From Rhea pennata (Eukaryota > Chordata > Aves > Rheiformes > Rheidae), in the NCBI RefSeq assembly GCF_028389875.1, contig NC_084664.1, forward strand, positions 60,714,703 through 60,778,702: DNA of 64,000 nt, written 5' to 3'. The position numbers and the translations under genes were made by a program. The notes below the pieces were generated by a model that had not been told where the DNA came from, searched no databases, and was given only the letters and a program-made list of their open reading frames with translations. Below, piece after piece: positions 40,429 through 53,600 of the stretch. How positions within the stretch are numbered: position 1 is the stretch's first letter; every line of letters starts with the position of its first letter.

Positions 40429-43400
40429 CCCCTATGAAAAAAGACAGAGATCGCATGATACTTACCATCTTGAACAGTTTTCCTATGTAGATTTCACAGA
40501 TTTTTAAATGGACGTTGACATTTCATAATACTGTTTTACAGAGGACATAAAGCTTAGCATCTTGGCCACAGCTGAAAAACCAAGCAGCTGCAAAGCAGGG
40601 ACTAGAACCTGGCTCCAGGTTTCGTTCTTAGCTTCTTTTTAATGAAGATATCTCATCCTGCGAACGATTATGAAAAAAATGTGTACTAAAGTCTGAAATC
40701 TGTAAGACCTTGAGTTACCCTTGTGTGGAGCAGAGGGTCTGTAACTCCTGGCACATTGGGGCTCTAAAGAGAAAAGACAAACGAACAAACCATTTTATTA
40801 GTTAAGTTTGAAAACCAAATCAAGGATTTTTCTATTATTTTGTTATTGAATCTACCATGCTGTTCTGCAGCTGCAAAGGGTAGAAAGAAGAAAGGGAAAA
40901 CCAGTGTGGGAGTGCTGAATGTAATAGACCCAGCCATTTGTGCATGTAAAACAAATAAACCTTTGGAAGGCAGAACATCTGATTTTGAAACAGACCAGAC
41001 AGTCTTAGTGAAAATGCTACTCTACCAAAGCAATGCTTTATTTTCTAAAGACACACATGATTTTAGATGCCAGATGAATGGGAAGATGTTTGGCGGTCCC
41101 CATCAACACCATGATTCCCGAAGCAAAGCAACAAGTGTAAAACCAACATCTGCTTCCAACTTGTTGTTGGATCCAGATGTGCTTCCCACCATCATTCACC
41201 TTTTCTGTTTCTCCTGATTCCTTTTTCTGTCAACTTTTCACTGAAGTCTGCATGGACAGCAGGCAACAGATTGATGCTATGTGCACTTGACAGGATTAGC
41301 AGCAGTATTTTCTGTTCGAGCTAATTATCTGAAGTGGCCACAGATGGACTGTAGGTGGTAGCACAGAGCATCAAATGCCCATCTCAAACTTGCATGGCCC
41401 AGAAGTCAGGAAGAATGACATTCACAGTGTTTGAAGTTAACTCCGGATTGAAGATAGGACAAAAGTGGGCTTTCAGATCCTGGTTTGACTCTACTAGTGC
41501 AATTTCATTAAATTCAGTGGAATCACTCCTGACTTACACCAATGTAAGTGAGATCCAATTCTGAAATCATTTAGGCAGTAAATGCTTGCTATTAAATCAG
41601 TGAGATTTCCCTGTCTAAGTAGTAGTTAGGATTCTGAACCCTTTGAGGTCTTAGGTTTAAACTTCTAGGTTTGTTTTAGCTAAATATGAAAGTCAAACCA
41701 TCAGAGGCTGCAAACTGAAGATGGGTATCTCTAAATAGATATACAGGTAGTGCTATAGGCACAGATATATGCAAACCACAGCATTTTAAGAAGCAGCTCT
41801 TGAGTATGACTGGCTCAACTCAAGGGAACTGTGGGAGGTTTTGCCGGTTAAACTGTATTTAAACACTGCAGCACCAGAGTTTTTTGTATGATTAGTTATT
41901 TCAGTTTCCCCCACCTCTACTGATAACAGAAATGATTCATGGCTTGGATTAGAGGCAAACAAATCAAATTCCTGTGTCTCCTACCAAGGAGAGAAATGCA
42001 GTGAGGGGTCATTTATAAACACCATTTGCTAGCATCTGTGTCTTTGCTGTTGAAATTAGTGCTTGAGAGAGATATGAAGACAGCAAATTGTGTTCCCATT
42101 TAGGCTTGTAAACAGATTAATTTTCACCAAAATAATGAGGTCTATTTTAATTTGCACCTTTTTATTTTAGCAAAAGCTGTTGCATGAACCATCTTATTTC
42201 AGAATAGAAGTATCTATCTTTGCAGTTTATGAAAACAACCTATGTGTTTTTCTAAAATAAAAGTCTCTTCACAAGCAGGCTTTTGTTGAGATAAACCGGA
42301 AAACGCGAATGAAAAATTGACATTATTTTAATGTGACTGTATAAAAAGATGCATGAATATTTTTTGATTCATTTGTGAGTGAAGGCCAGAGCAGCTAAGG
42401 ATATGTGAACATGAGGAAAGAATTGGGTAGCAAAGCAAAGTCAGACAAAACTTTATTCCCTAGAACTTTTGGGCTTGATCTTGATTAATATATTGACTTC
42501 CCTGAAACCATCCTGAAGACAGGAGACTGCTTTATTCCTCTTTAAAGTTATTGAAAGAAAGGGTGATGGTGCTGTTAGAAATGGTCTAGAGGCTACAGAG
42601 GGTCCAGCCTTTATCTTGAGAACAGCTTGACATGACCAGCCTTACTTGCTTTAACAAGGGGCATGTCTGAATAACAGCTGTAGGCCTAAATTTAGCCCTG
42701 GAATATTGAATTTTATCCGTGGGAAGCCAACAGCCAGATTTATGGCCTTTTACAGGCAGAATTTCACTTGCTCCACCTATGCTCCAAGCCAGCAAGACTC
42801 TGATCTGAAGATAATATGATAGGCCCTGCTGAGACTGTAGCACAGCACTGTACTGACAAAAGCACATCTTGTTCGCATCTAACCAGATTAAGCTGAGTAA
42901 GCAAAAGGCTATGCAGAAACACCGCACCCTACAATAAAGCATCTGTCTTATTACTTTCACACCCTAATAAATGTAACTAATTTGCCCTTATTTTGGAGAG
43001 CATCATCTGGAGAAAAATTCTTCAGGCAGTGCGAGAGGAAACAGTGTGACTGACATAGGCCGGTAATGACTGTCACTTCTCTTGGGAATTCAGAGTTTTG
43101 TTTCCAAATGTTTTAAGTGACCAATTTCTTTTGCATCCGTTTGTGTGCAGAGGCATTGATGTTAAAGATTCTAATCTTGAGAAAATATTCTTGCATTTTT
43201 GTTGTCTCAGATATATACTCTAGATTTGGGAGGTACAGGATGTGCTGTTCTCAGTTTGCATTGCCTCTGTGTCTTCAGTATAAAGGAAAAGTGCGTTCAC
43301 AGCCATAAGATATTCAGACCAGGCTGGAAGATACTCTGACAGAAATGTCATCTTACAGGAGACATTTAGGTGTTCATCAGGAGGACACAAAGCCCAGGTT

Positions 43401-46400
43401 TCTTTCAAGACTTAAGCACTTGGACTTGAGCTTTAGAATATTGGGACAAAAGAGATCTAAAAGGGTTAAAACATTGGCTGTCAGCTGTAATCCTCTCTTT
43501 GCTCACCCTCTGTATCTCTGCATCTGTGTACTAGAGAGTATCTTAAAGGTTGTGAGGAAGATGTCCTCCTGATCTGGCAGAAGGAGGCCTTGCGGATGCT
43601 TGCAGTCAGTTTGATTATCTGAAGAGATTCAGCTGTCTCTGGAGTACCAGGATGTGTTCTGCAATTTTGGAGAGAAGGGGGCCATTTGCTCAAAGGGTTT
43701 CTCAACCTTGGCATCAGGTTGCTGTTGCCCAGCGGTCTTATGGGCCTGTGAAGTGAATTTTCTCTCACTTTTGCTTTTGTCGAGTCAGTGGAGGTTTTAC
43801 ACAGTTCTTTGCCACTGCTTGAGCTTGTGAGCTATTGCAATTTTATTCCTAATAGATCTCTACATGCTCATGTGAAACATAAAAAAGTAATTTGTTTTGG
43901 CTTTCAGTTGAGGGAGACTGAAAGCTGATGTTTGCACAGTGTCACTAGCTGTCATACAATATGTATGGAATCTCCCCTATTACTATTTTATTTTTAGAAA
44001 GGCAAATCGATATATGGTTATACTATATGATGAATGCATGCCTTGTAGTAATAGCTCAGATTTAGGATTTACTATACCATATTGAAAACTCCTTGAAATC
44101 TCCTTCCTTATTCTTGATCAGTGGACTTAGACTAGTTTTGCATTCAGAAAAGCCAGCCTTCGTTGTTAGTTAATGTTGCTCCCGGACACATTTCCATGGG
44201 TGTGTTTGGTACGGTGTGGGAAGTGTTCTGCCGTAGAATACATAGTGGTACGCAGTGAAGTAGGGCTAGTATTGCTGGAATAACCACAGATCCAATTTTT
44301 CTTTAACTAGCTCTCATGCAAACCAGAAACACCAGGAGAGTCAGAGCAATGTGAAGGAAAGGTCAAAGGAGAGTGAAGCTCCTCAAAATATTTGTATTTG
44401 TGTGTCTTTCTGCATTTTAAGATTTTGAAAAGAAATGCTATTTTTTTGTTGTGTTTAATTAATTATTTTTTAAGAGCAGTGAAAAAATGTCCCCATATGT
44501 AGTAATGTTATATTTTAAGCCTGGGATTTTCAGCAGGATTTAATTAAAGCAGATTCCAACTCTATCTTTGTTCCCCTTTTCTTGTGGGGTAGAGTGGAAC
44601 AGGGAGAATATACATTGTAACACCATAAGAATGTTTGATCCTTTAGAGATCTGCTGAAGATTTTGGCTGTTTTAAGCTGAGAATACTTAGATTATATCTG
44701 GGTTTACTTTCCCACCCACCTACTCCGTACTTTATCATACTTTATTATGTAACAATTACAAAGACCTTACCAAAGAAATAAAAGATATTGGCAGAAACGA
44801 TCCAAAATAAACACCTCCTGGAGGAACTGGGGGATTCCTCATCACTTGCAATCCTGAAATTTATACTGGACATACTTGTAGATAATATGCTGTCATATAA
44901 ACGGAAGTTATTGGCCTGATACAGAAATTATTGGTAGACATTCTTTTTCCTTTTGACCTTGGAAAATATGTATTTCCATAGGATTTTAAAATAAAGCTAG
45001 TTTTAAGTTTGTGAGAAAAAGAATGACTGGCACAATTTCTCCACAATGAGAGAAATCCTTCTTTCCTACTCCCCTTTTACAGCTTTTTTACATGACTCAA
45101 ATTCTGAAGATTTTATTTGAACTTCAGAAAAACAAAGTTCAGTTCAATATGAGAACCAGCCATGGAAAATTTCAGCCTAAGAAGAATGTTTTTGAGACAG
45201 TGAAAGCAGGCAGATTTAGATAAACTGTTTTGCAATGTCAGTGATGATGTTTGTGCTAAACAAACCCTTATGTTCTATAGATCAATGGAGAATAACTAAT
45301 ATGGGTCAGATTATGTCTCTGATTCCATTTTAATTGTTTTCTGGGCTGAAAGATCTGAATACACAAGTAAGTTACCGGATGGTATATGGAATGCTCTTTT
45401 CTTTAAGCAACAGCACTTACTCCTTGGGACAGCAGTAAAGAGTTACGAAGAAGCTGCAACAACGCGAGGAGGTTGGGCTTATGTGAAACTAAGCAATTGG
45501 CTCCAGTGCTGCTAATTCATGTCCCAGTTACAGAACAGAAGTCCTAGCTGAGGAGATGGTTATCTTTGTCCCTGTTCTCTCAAGGGACAAAGTAGAAGAT
45601 AGGGTTTATTACTTTCCCGTTCAATGTTCACTTTTTTTGGTTTTCCAGGCTTGTTAACATATTCCTAGCACAGTCCTTGTTTTCCTACATATGTAAATGT
45701 AAGTGCTGCTGATCTGGTGCTCTTGACCTGGTCATATAGAGAAAACATGGTCAAACATGCTATCTTTTTTCCTATTTTTCTTTAAAAATATTGATATGAG
45801 GGAAAAACAGCTTATAGATTATTGACAGTTGTAAAGAAAGCTTTAATCTAAAGGTCAAGTACTTCATTGTCTTGTTACTTTGTGTATAGCTTTGTTATTA
45901 GACTTTTTTTGTAGAACACATTAGTAAATATTTTGTTTTCATTACTTAGGCATAATTGAAATAAACCTTCAGTAGGTGTTAATTTATGAAGATAACAATG
46001 GTGAAGAGAAGAAACAGAAATTTAAATCTTTCACTGTCATTTTCGCTTATTCCTTTAGTGGTATATACTATTTGAAAAACAAAGCAAAATACTGTGTTGT
46101 TTTAAGAAACACAAAATCAAAGAAAATACAGCATGTACAAATCTAGAAGAACTTAGTTTCTACATGATCAGCCACACTTACTTTTCCCTGGTGGAAAGAA
46201 GCTGTGGTTCTTTCAGAGACAGATATAAATCCTACCTAGCTTTGACAATGTATCTTGAGAGGTGATGCCTGGTATTTTGTGCTCCTTTGGGGCTCAGTTC
46301 TGCTCCTCAGATCCACTTAAATTAATGATTTACTTCGGGATTGAGCCCAAGTAATTTCCTATACCAGTGTTTGCACCTGTACAAAGTTTCCTGTGTGGAC

Positions 46401-46530
46401 TTCCCTCAAGGGGAAGCTAAGTGTGCAGGGATCATGCTGCTATTCCTGCTAGACAAGGGTTTCTTTTCAATGTATATTCCTTGGAGGAGGGATGCTATTG
46501 TGAAGTGCCATGCACACTTTTTGTGAGTAC

Positions 46531-46663
46531 CATAGAATCATAAGGTTGGAAGGGACCTCTGGAGATCATCTAGTCCAACCCTCAGCGTAGCCCATACAGG
46601 GATTGAACCTGCGACCTTGGCATTAGCAGCACCATGCTCTAACCAACTGAGATAAATCTGCCC
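46531..46663 (-). mobile_element. tRNA-Ile-headed, CR1-tailed SINE (TguSINE1-like)
   Basis: On the minus strand the element begins with a 76-base tRNA-like head (complement of 46588-46663). The head has an A box (TATCTCAGTTGG), a B box (GGTTCAATCCC) and a 3' half, CCAAGGTCGCAGGTTCAATC, close to tRNA-Ile. It then passes straight into a CR1 3' tail (complement of 46531-46587) with GATGATCTCCAGAGGTCCCT and a terminal ATTCTATGG octamer. This arrangement is that of the CR1-mobilised SINE described from passerine birds. The anticodon loop has drifted and the 5' end lacks a proper acceptor stem, so it is not a working tRNA gene. It lies in RAMP3 intron 1, opposite to transcription. Confidence 0.82.
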
Positions 46664-47250
46664 CCAAGTAGATACATAAATAGCAGTAATAGATAGCAGT
46701 ATAAGCACGCAAATGAGGCTCTGAGATTTTATTACAATTTTATTGCTCTTGTGAGTTCTCCATACCAGTATGTAATTTAAAATGTTTTGTGATGATACAG
46801 TTGTTGAGAATCCATGATTTTGAAGCATCTATAGAAGGCTTGGGCTACTTAGGAAAAGGCAACCCCATTTTCACACATTCAGGCCAACTTACTCTTTCAT
46901 AGCAGGCATAGACTATATTCATTGAAAACATGACTCCATTAAAATCATATTGATGTAATGATTTGACATTGATTAGTAACAGCAGTAGGAGCCTGAGAGA
47001 GAAATACATGTAGTATCAAGAGAGGGTGGACGTTCAGCGTAGGGATTTTTGTTGTCTAGTCAGAAAAGGGAAAAACAATTTTGCAAGCCTTCTGTGATGG
47101 CATTATCTTGATTTAAAGTTTCTGCCGGTCAAGGGAAGAAGACACTTTTAATGTCTTCAAGTATCACATGGTTCTAAGCACTTCCTCAGGAGGGAGTGTG
47201 CTGTGACCTCTGTCTGTGAAACCTTCACGGGTCATTTCCCCTTCCTAAGG

Positions 47251-47274
47251 TTATATATATATATATATTTATAT
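47251..47274. repeat. Short (TA)n run in RAMP3 intron 1
   Basis: About eight TA units with T-rich end; no other feature nearby. Confidence 0.85.
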
Positions 47275-50200
47275 AAAAATCATTACAAAGCCATTTGGCC
47301 TCTCTAAGGCTTCTCCAGAGGAGCAGATTGAAGTCCTTATTTGTCTCAAGGGGCTGATGTTTTACATCTCATTCACAGGTGGATAGGTGCTGAGTAGAGC
47401 CAATATTGTGCTGATCTTTTGTTTCCTTATTGTAGGTAAACCAAATGCCATATTACATTTTCTTGTGTCTTTCCCTGCTTCTCTGGCCAATGACAGGCAG
47501 CTAGGTTGCAACAATGAGCACTCCCTAGGTCAAATAGGTGCTTGTAGGTAATCAGGTGCAATGTGGTAGAGCGGTAGACTGAGGGTGCTCTACTGCCCCG
47601 GATTCACTTGAGCAACTTGCATTGCTTGAGTCATGAGTTTGCAGGTGGACTGGGGCAGGCGAGAGGACTTTCCACAGTAATCGCAAGCTTGCTGGTCCTT
47701 TTGTGGGGAGCAAATCTAAACTATGAGGTTACCTCATTTGTTGATGTACCTTTCCCATTATGTTACACAGAGGTCACATTTCACGATGATCTTTCAGGCA
47801 GAGAAAGATCAGGCATGTCAACTGCTCTGGCAGCTGCTTCTGACAGGAGGAGGTTGTTGAGAGGCAGAGGTCCTGGCACAGGACTGCTGTTTGGGTCACA
47901 CTATACTTACCGTGATGCTGATTCCTGTCTGTGGTCTTAGACAAATCTCTTATCACTTCTGTCATTATTTCCATAGCTGATGTAAATGGAGACTACCGTA
48001 ATAGTTCCTCACAAGGCAATAGCGAACCTTAAGAAGTGCAGATGTTTAGAGTGGGAAATAAGATTTTTACCTCCTCTTATTAAAAACATATTTGTCTGTA
48101 ATCATAAATTATTAAGAGCTATGATCTTAATACTGAAGTGATATACATCAGTGTGACAGCTCTGCATACCGTTGACCCAGAAGACCAGGTTATGCAGATG
48201 GAGGTTAGATGAAAACAAGGAACACGAGGACTTGTGTAAAGCCTGCAGATGCTACTTACATCCTGAATAAGGATCTTTTCTCATGTTCCAGTGAACGTGC
48301 ACAGAAGTGAACTCAACCAGAGGTGATTTGGGTTTGTCTCAATAGCTACCCTGCTCATCTCTACTAGCTGTATGCTGTACACCTTCCTGAGTGGCTCAAT
48401 TCTCTGGAACTCTCTTCTGGCCATCTTAAATCAGATCATGGTCCCTGTATTGTTTTTGAGAGTCATCTTTAAAGTTTCTAATGCTGTGACTGTCTTTCTA
48501 CTCTTGAAACAAATATATTCTTCTTACTCTTCTTCAGTTTTTCCTCTCTGGAAGGATCTTGAGTTGGCTTTTCCAAGGAGGAACACATTTATCTATGCCA
48601 CTCTTCAAGAGCATGAAGTGAGTTTACTTCGAGCAATGGATCTTATTATTAGAGCATTTAGTCTGTAAGATATACTATCTGAAAATCAGCAGTTATAAAC
48701 AATGTTATTTTATATTTCAGTTATACACTGCTTCATCAAAAATGTAACAGGACAGAAAAGATGTGAAGAAAATGCTGTTTGATATTTCAGGTTGAGTGAC
48801 ATGACTTCCATTATAATACTGATCTAAAGGTTCAGTCAATTGCTGAAAGTTGCCTAAATCTGTGATTGAATTAGTATGATAAAATAAAATATACAGGTTT
48901 CAAGTAAAGTAGTAGAAAACTCATCCAGCAATTCTGGAAGTAGACATAAAGTGTTCAGAAATTATCAAGTGCTATTTATATACTACCAACAGTGATTTAA
49001 GTATTTACAAGTGAATGTGAAGCACAATCATTTGTATTTCTTACCTGAAATATTTGCAGTGGAAGTATGACTTCAGAATGATTGGTAACTTCTTTGCAGT
49101 CTCTGGAAAGTTGAGGAATTCTGAACCATCATGAGACTGAACAGTTGATGCCCTCAGTAATGTTCCCAGTTGATTTGCACTGATGAAATACAAAAAGCTT
49201 AAATTGCTTCTTTTTCATGCTTTTCTTGCTCTGCAGGAGAAAGGACTCTAATATCCAGAGTTGTTAACTGTCTTAAATTACCTTACCAGTTCAGAAGCAA
49301 TAGCATAATACTTAAAATGATGATACAGTACAGAACTGAACTCCAGTTTTAAAGTATTAAATTTCCTTGGCTAATATATCTGTCTTCCATATACAGGATA
49401 CAGGGAAAAAGATGAGAAGGTATTACAAAGGATTTAGCATCAAAGCAGAGGATAAAGCAAAGTGGCCTTCTGTGTTACTGTAGATCTCTAGAAAACTTCT
49501 TGGACGTAGGGAATCCTCTTTCAATTTCCAGGTTGTACTCTAGCCCAAACGAGCTGAATCAATTGTCTATATCTCTTCTGACTATGTTTGTTACAGAGAC
49601 TTGATAACTGTTAACTCTGATTAATAATAATAAAAAAGACTTCCTCTCTTTCCAGATCTCCAACTCATTGTCAGCAATGATAAAACTCCTGAACTTTCCC
49701 TTAGAGCTCACCTCAGTGAAAATCATTTCACATGTGCTGCACTGCATGTTGATGTCCTGCTGACTAGCCCATTGGTCTTTCCCAGACCCAGATTGCCCTG
49801 TAGCATAGTACTGACATGGAGCTGAAGTCCCGTAGAGCTGGGCTGATGTTATACTTCACTGATGCAGTGAGAGATCAATCCACTCCCGCACCAAGTTCAC
49901 CTTGCTTCTGCCCATTGATATTCTGTTGTAGGTACATTTTTTCTGGGCCAGTTTTGTATGCAAGTGTAACATTTCTTTCAAGCACTTTGCTTATTGCAAG
50001 CTTCTGTTTATTCCCTGCATCCTTCCTTTGTGCCAGGTTCCTCTCATGGCCTGGCTCTGTGAACTTTGGTTGCCTCATTTGCTCTGCTGCTTTCACACCG
50101 CACCATAGTTGCTACTGCCTTCTCCCACAACCAGCCTGCTCCTGTTATAAAGGCAAGCGTAGAAAGCACAATCAGCAACAGAATGAAAGACGACCTTCTG

Positions 50201-50299
50201 AGCCATCTATATTGTGGTGAGGGTTTTTTTAAGATCAGCAGGTGCGAGTTCATTTTTTCCTACTAATTATTTTTCTGTTCTGTACTTTTACAACAGCCT

Positions 50300-50660
50300 C
50301 TAGACTTGAAGAATTAGGACGTGGGCCCAGAGGCTCCATTTCAGCTGAGGCTGGGGCCCCCTGTATGTAGATATGAGCCTGGCCTTGCCACCTGCTCTTC
50401 TGCCTTATTCATGGGTTGACCCTGAGCTGTGTGTTGGGTCACCTTGCCTCCAGCCCAACCAGCTCTGCCCAGCCAGCTTGTACCCTGGTGGTCAGCACCC
50501 TGTTGGCAAGGGCAAAGCCTGTACTGGGGTCACTGCTGGCTCGGCCCTCATCGCAGAGCAACCCAGCTTGTGCTGCCCTTTGATACATGCTCAGTTAATG
50601 TTGTGCTGCCTATGAGCAGCCCTGCAAGCCTCCCCATTCAGTGAGCTCTCTCTGTGCTTT
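50300..50660. other. GC-rich patch in RAMP3 intron 1
   Basis: About 350 bases clearly richer in G and C than the surroundings, with many CCAGC, GCCC and CTGG words but few CpG. It is open in two + frames for 70-80 codons but has no recognisable protein. It may be an unannotated repeat, since a patch of similar texture lies at 27.43-27.70 kb. Confidence 0.4.
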
Positions 50661-53600
50661 GCCCATGAGAACTCATGTCAGAATGGACAATCATCATCAA
50701 TTTTTGCTTTCCTGAGCGTGTTGCAGTTTTTTTCCTTGCCAGAAATTGATGCTTTGCCTGTCTACTTAGCAATTTTATGCCAAATTATCCTTTGTTATCT
50801 CTGTTGATGGTTTAGCATCCTGGTGTAATTAGTTGAAATAAGACTTGAGCTCAGAGAAGCAATTTAAAAAATAACCCAGAGCTACAGTTTGCTGTGGTAT
50901 GAAGTAGACCTAAAAAGACGGTAAGGATAAAGGCATAGATCCTTAAACACAGCGTGCAGCAGGGGAAGGATGAGCCGGCTTCCTAGGGTACTTGAGCAAG
51001 GTGTGTTGTAAGGTTGTTGGGAAACTGGTATCTTCAAGCTTCCACATGTATGAAGTTAGCAGCATTAGACTCTTCTCTCTGGGTTGTGGACAGTGGCACT
51101 GAGAGTATTAAGCCAAATCTATCTCAATAGTTTGTAATTTTATCTTCTCTCACTTTCAATGGCTTGATAGGTTGACTTATGTTAGGGTTAGATCTTTATC
51201 TGAAGATTGAAATGGTCAAACTCAATGCATGCTATTTTGCACTAGCTGAGAATCAGCGCCTTTTTTCTCCAACATCTGACATAGCAAACCTTGGCTTGTA
51301 GCTGAAGTTACAGAAATGATACATTCTTCCAGATATTTCTTTTGCTGCCTGGAACAGTTTCTGCTCGCTGAGCTCCATAGCCGTATACTAACACCCTTCT
51401 TCCTCTCCTGCCAGCTCTGTGCTTGAGTTGATGTTACAAAGATTTGTGTACTAAAATGATAAAAAATTGGAATAGGGAGATGTACTTGCATGTGTCTTTA
51501 AAGAAAGGCTTACTTTCTGTATTTGACTAAGGGTAGATGTAGAGCTTATGCAGAGTAAAAAAGAGTATTTGATGAAATATGTTTGAAGAAACTGTTTGCC
51601 TTATACTCCTTGTATTTAAAGGCTGTCGTGGGAAAGTCCTTTCTTTTTCCCCAAGGTCCAGTGAGCCACAGTGAGAAGTTGTGCTGAAGTGAAGGGTGGG
51701 GTAACATCAAAGTGAATCTGAAGTTACCCCAGGTGTGAGCAGGTTCCTTCTGTAGTGGGCTCAGGTGGGAGAGCTGCTTGGGCTTTCCTATCCTCTTTCA
51801 GGACTGCTCAGCCACCTTGTAGCCTGAAGTGTCTTGGCCATGTGTTTGACATGTCCCCTTTACAGAGCTTTTGGAGAAATCCTTGGCAGGCACACGTGGA
51901 GTTCTAGTGTAAGCTCATCTTTTCCTTCTGTGTTAGTACAGGCTGAGTGCAGTGAGGCTCTTGAGCTCAGAGATGCAACAGTAACACAGATAATAAACAT
52001 AAAGAAGTCCTACTCCAGTTGTAACCAGTATTTTCACCATGCTCCAGACTGCCTTTTTGACCTTGTGTCAGAACGTAGGTGAAGGTCCATAGCAGTTTCT
52101 TATGCAATAGATATCCTGAAGTGTCTATTGATTTCTGCCAGAAAACACTTCACGCACCTTTGGAGTGTGAGTGTTGTGTAAAGATAAAGCTAGGTTTAAA
52201 TAAAAGATCAGTGGATTTAACATCATCTTTAACACCATCTGTGCAACTGATAGATTTATCTATACAGCTTTTAAATACCTGGAGGAACACAGGTACTGTA
52301 AGAGCAATTTGTTCAGCATTTAAGACCTACAAAAGAAGTGTGGGTAGTAGCATTTGACCAATACAACCAAATGATATTAATAGAATTTTAATCTCTCTAC
52401 TACATCTCCAACAAATTGTAACATGACTGCAGAGCAGCAGCTGCATTTCAGACTGTGATCTTAATTGCTTTTTTGGTCTATGTCAGTCATTTTTTGTGCA
52501 GACTTAAGATTCTGCAGAAAGAGGCAGATGTTGTTTTAGTTTGCGTAAGTCTCAGTACTGATCTGATGTCCAGACTTATTGTTAGCATTAGATGATGGTG
52601 GTTAGCAGAGCTGTTTCTAAAAGGATGTCTAACAGTATAGACTTGAGGTTTAACTTGATATCTTTAAATGTTTTTGTTTGTTGTGAGAAATATGATCAAG
52701 AAGAAACATATTTTTGGATTAGACAACACAAATTTCAAAGCTGACTGTATACAAGGCAAAAAAAAAAAAAAGATTATACTTCTGTAATTGCTGATGAAAA
52801 ACTGCATACATAGGTCAGATAAAACTAGAAGTACTTTCTATCTGTACTCTGAGGAAGTATTGTGGCCTTGGAGAAATCTTACAATCTTGCCATTAATTGC
52901 AGCATACTGAAGAAATGGTCAGATAAGGGAAAATAATATTCTGCTACTTTCCTCTTATGCACTTATACAAGGTTTCAAGATTGTTGTTACAAAATGAAAA
53001 TAACACACATCAATCATACTGTTTAAATTTATTAGGTAGAGATACAAAGACTTTCAGTGCTACTCTTAAGCCTCTGGTGGAAAAGAAACAACAGCGCATA
53101 ATAATAATATATGGTAAAAAAATTGAGAAATATTTATCCATGTCACAAAAAGCAGAAGTTTCTATACTTGAGTAATTATAGGACAAAAGTGTCCTTCTCA
53201 TGCATCTCATTGTTAAATTTACATACTGCTGTGAGTCCAGTCTGAATTTCCTTCTTAATGTCGGTAGGATTTCTGATCACAAAAGGAGAATACAGACTAA
53301 GCAATAAAAGGCTGCAGTGAATATCTAGGATCAGCTTTTTCCTTTTTCAATGAACAAGATTTTGGAGTAGGTTGGTGATAAAAGCTTGCTCTGTTTCTTG
53401 GTTTACTTATTTTCTATTTTTTTCCTTCTTTTGCTTATCTTTTATTTTTCTTTGCAATACCTTTCCAATCCTATTTTTCCCCATCTTGCCTTCACTGTCA
53501 TTGTACCAGTTGCTCCAGTTTTAAATTGGTTGGTCCTTTAATACCTGATTCCACTAATGCTAGGGGCAGTCATTCCTGCTACGTATGGTATTTGAAATAA

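Noticed and set aside
40840..41217. 125-codon + strand open frame in RAMP3 intron 1
   Set aside because: No recognisable domain, no supporting splice or promoter context, and it lies inside an intron; its length is possible by chance in 64 kb.
46588..46663. Minus-strand tRNA-like sequence, possible tRNA-Ile gene
   Set aside because: The head is fused to a CR1 tail, the acceptor stem does not pair properly and the anticodon loop has drifted; it is a SINE head.
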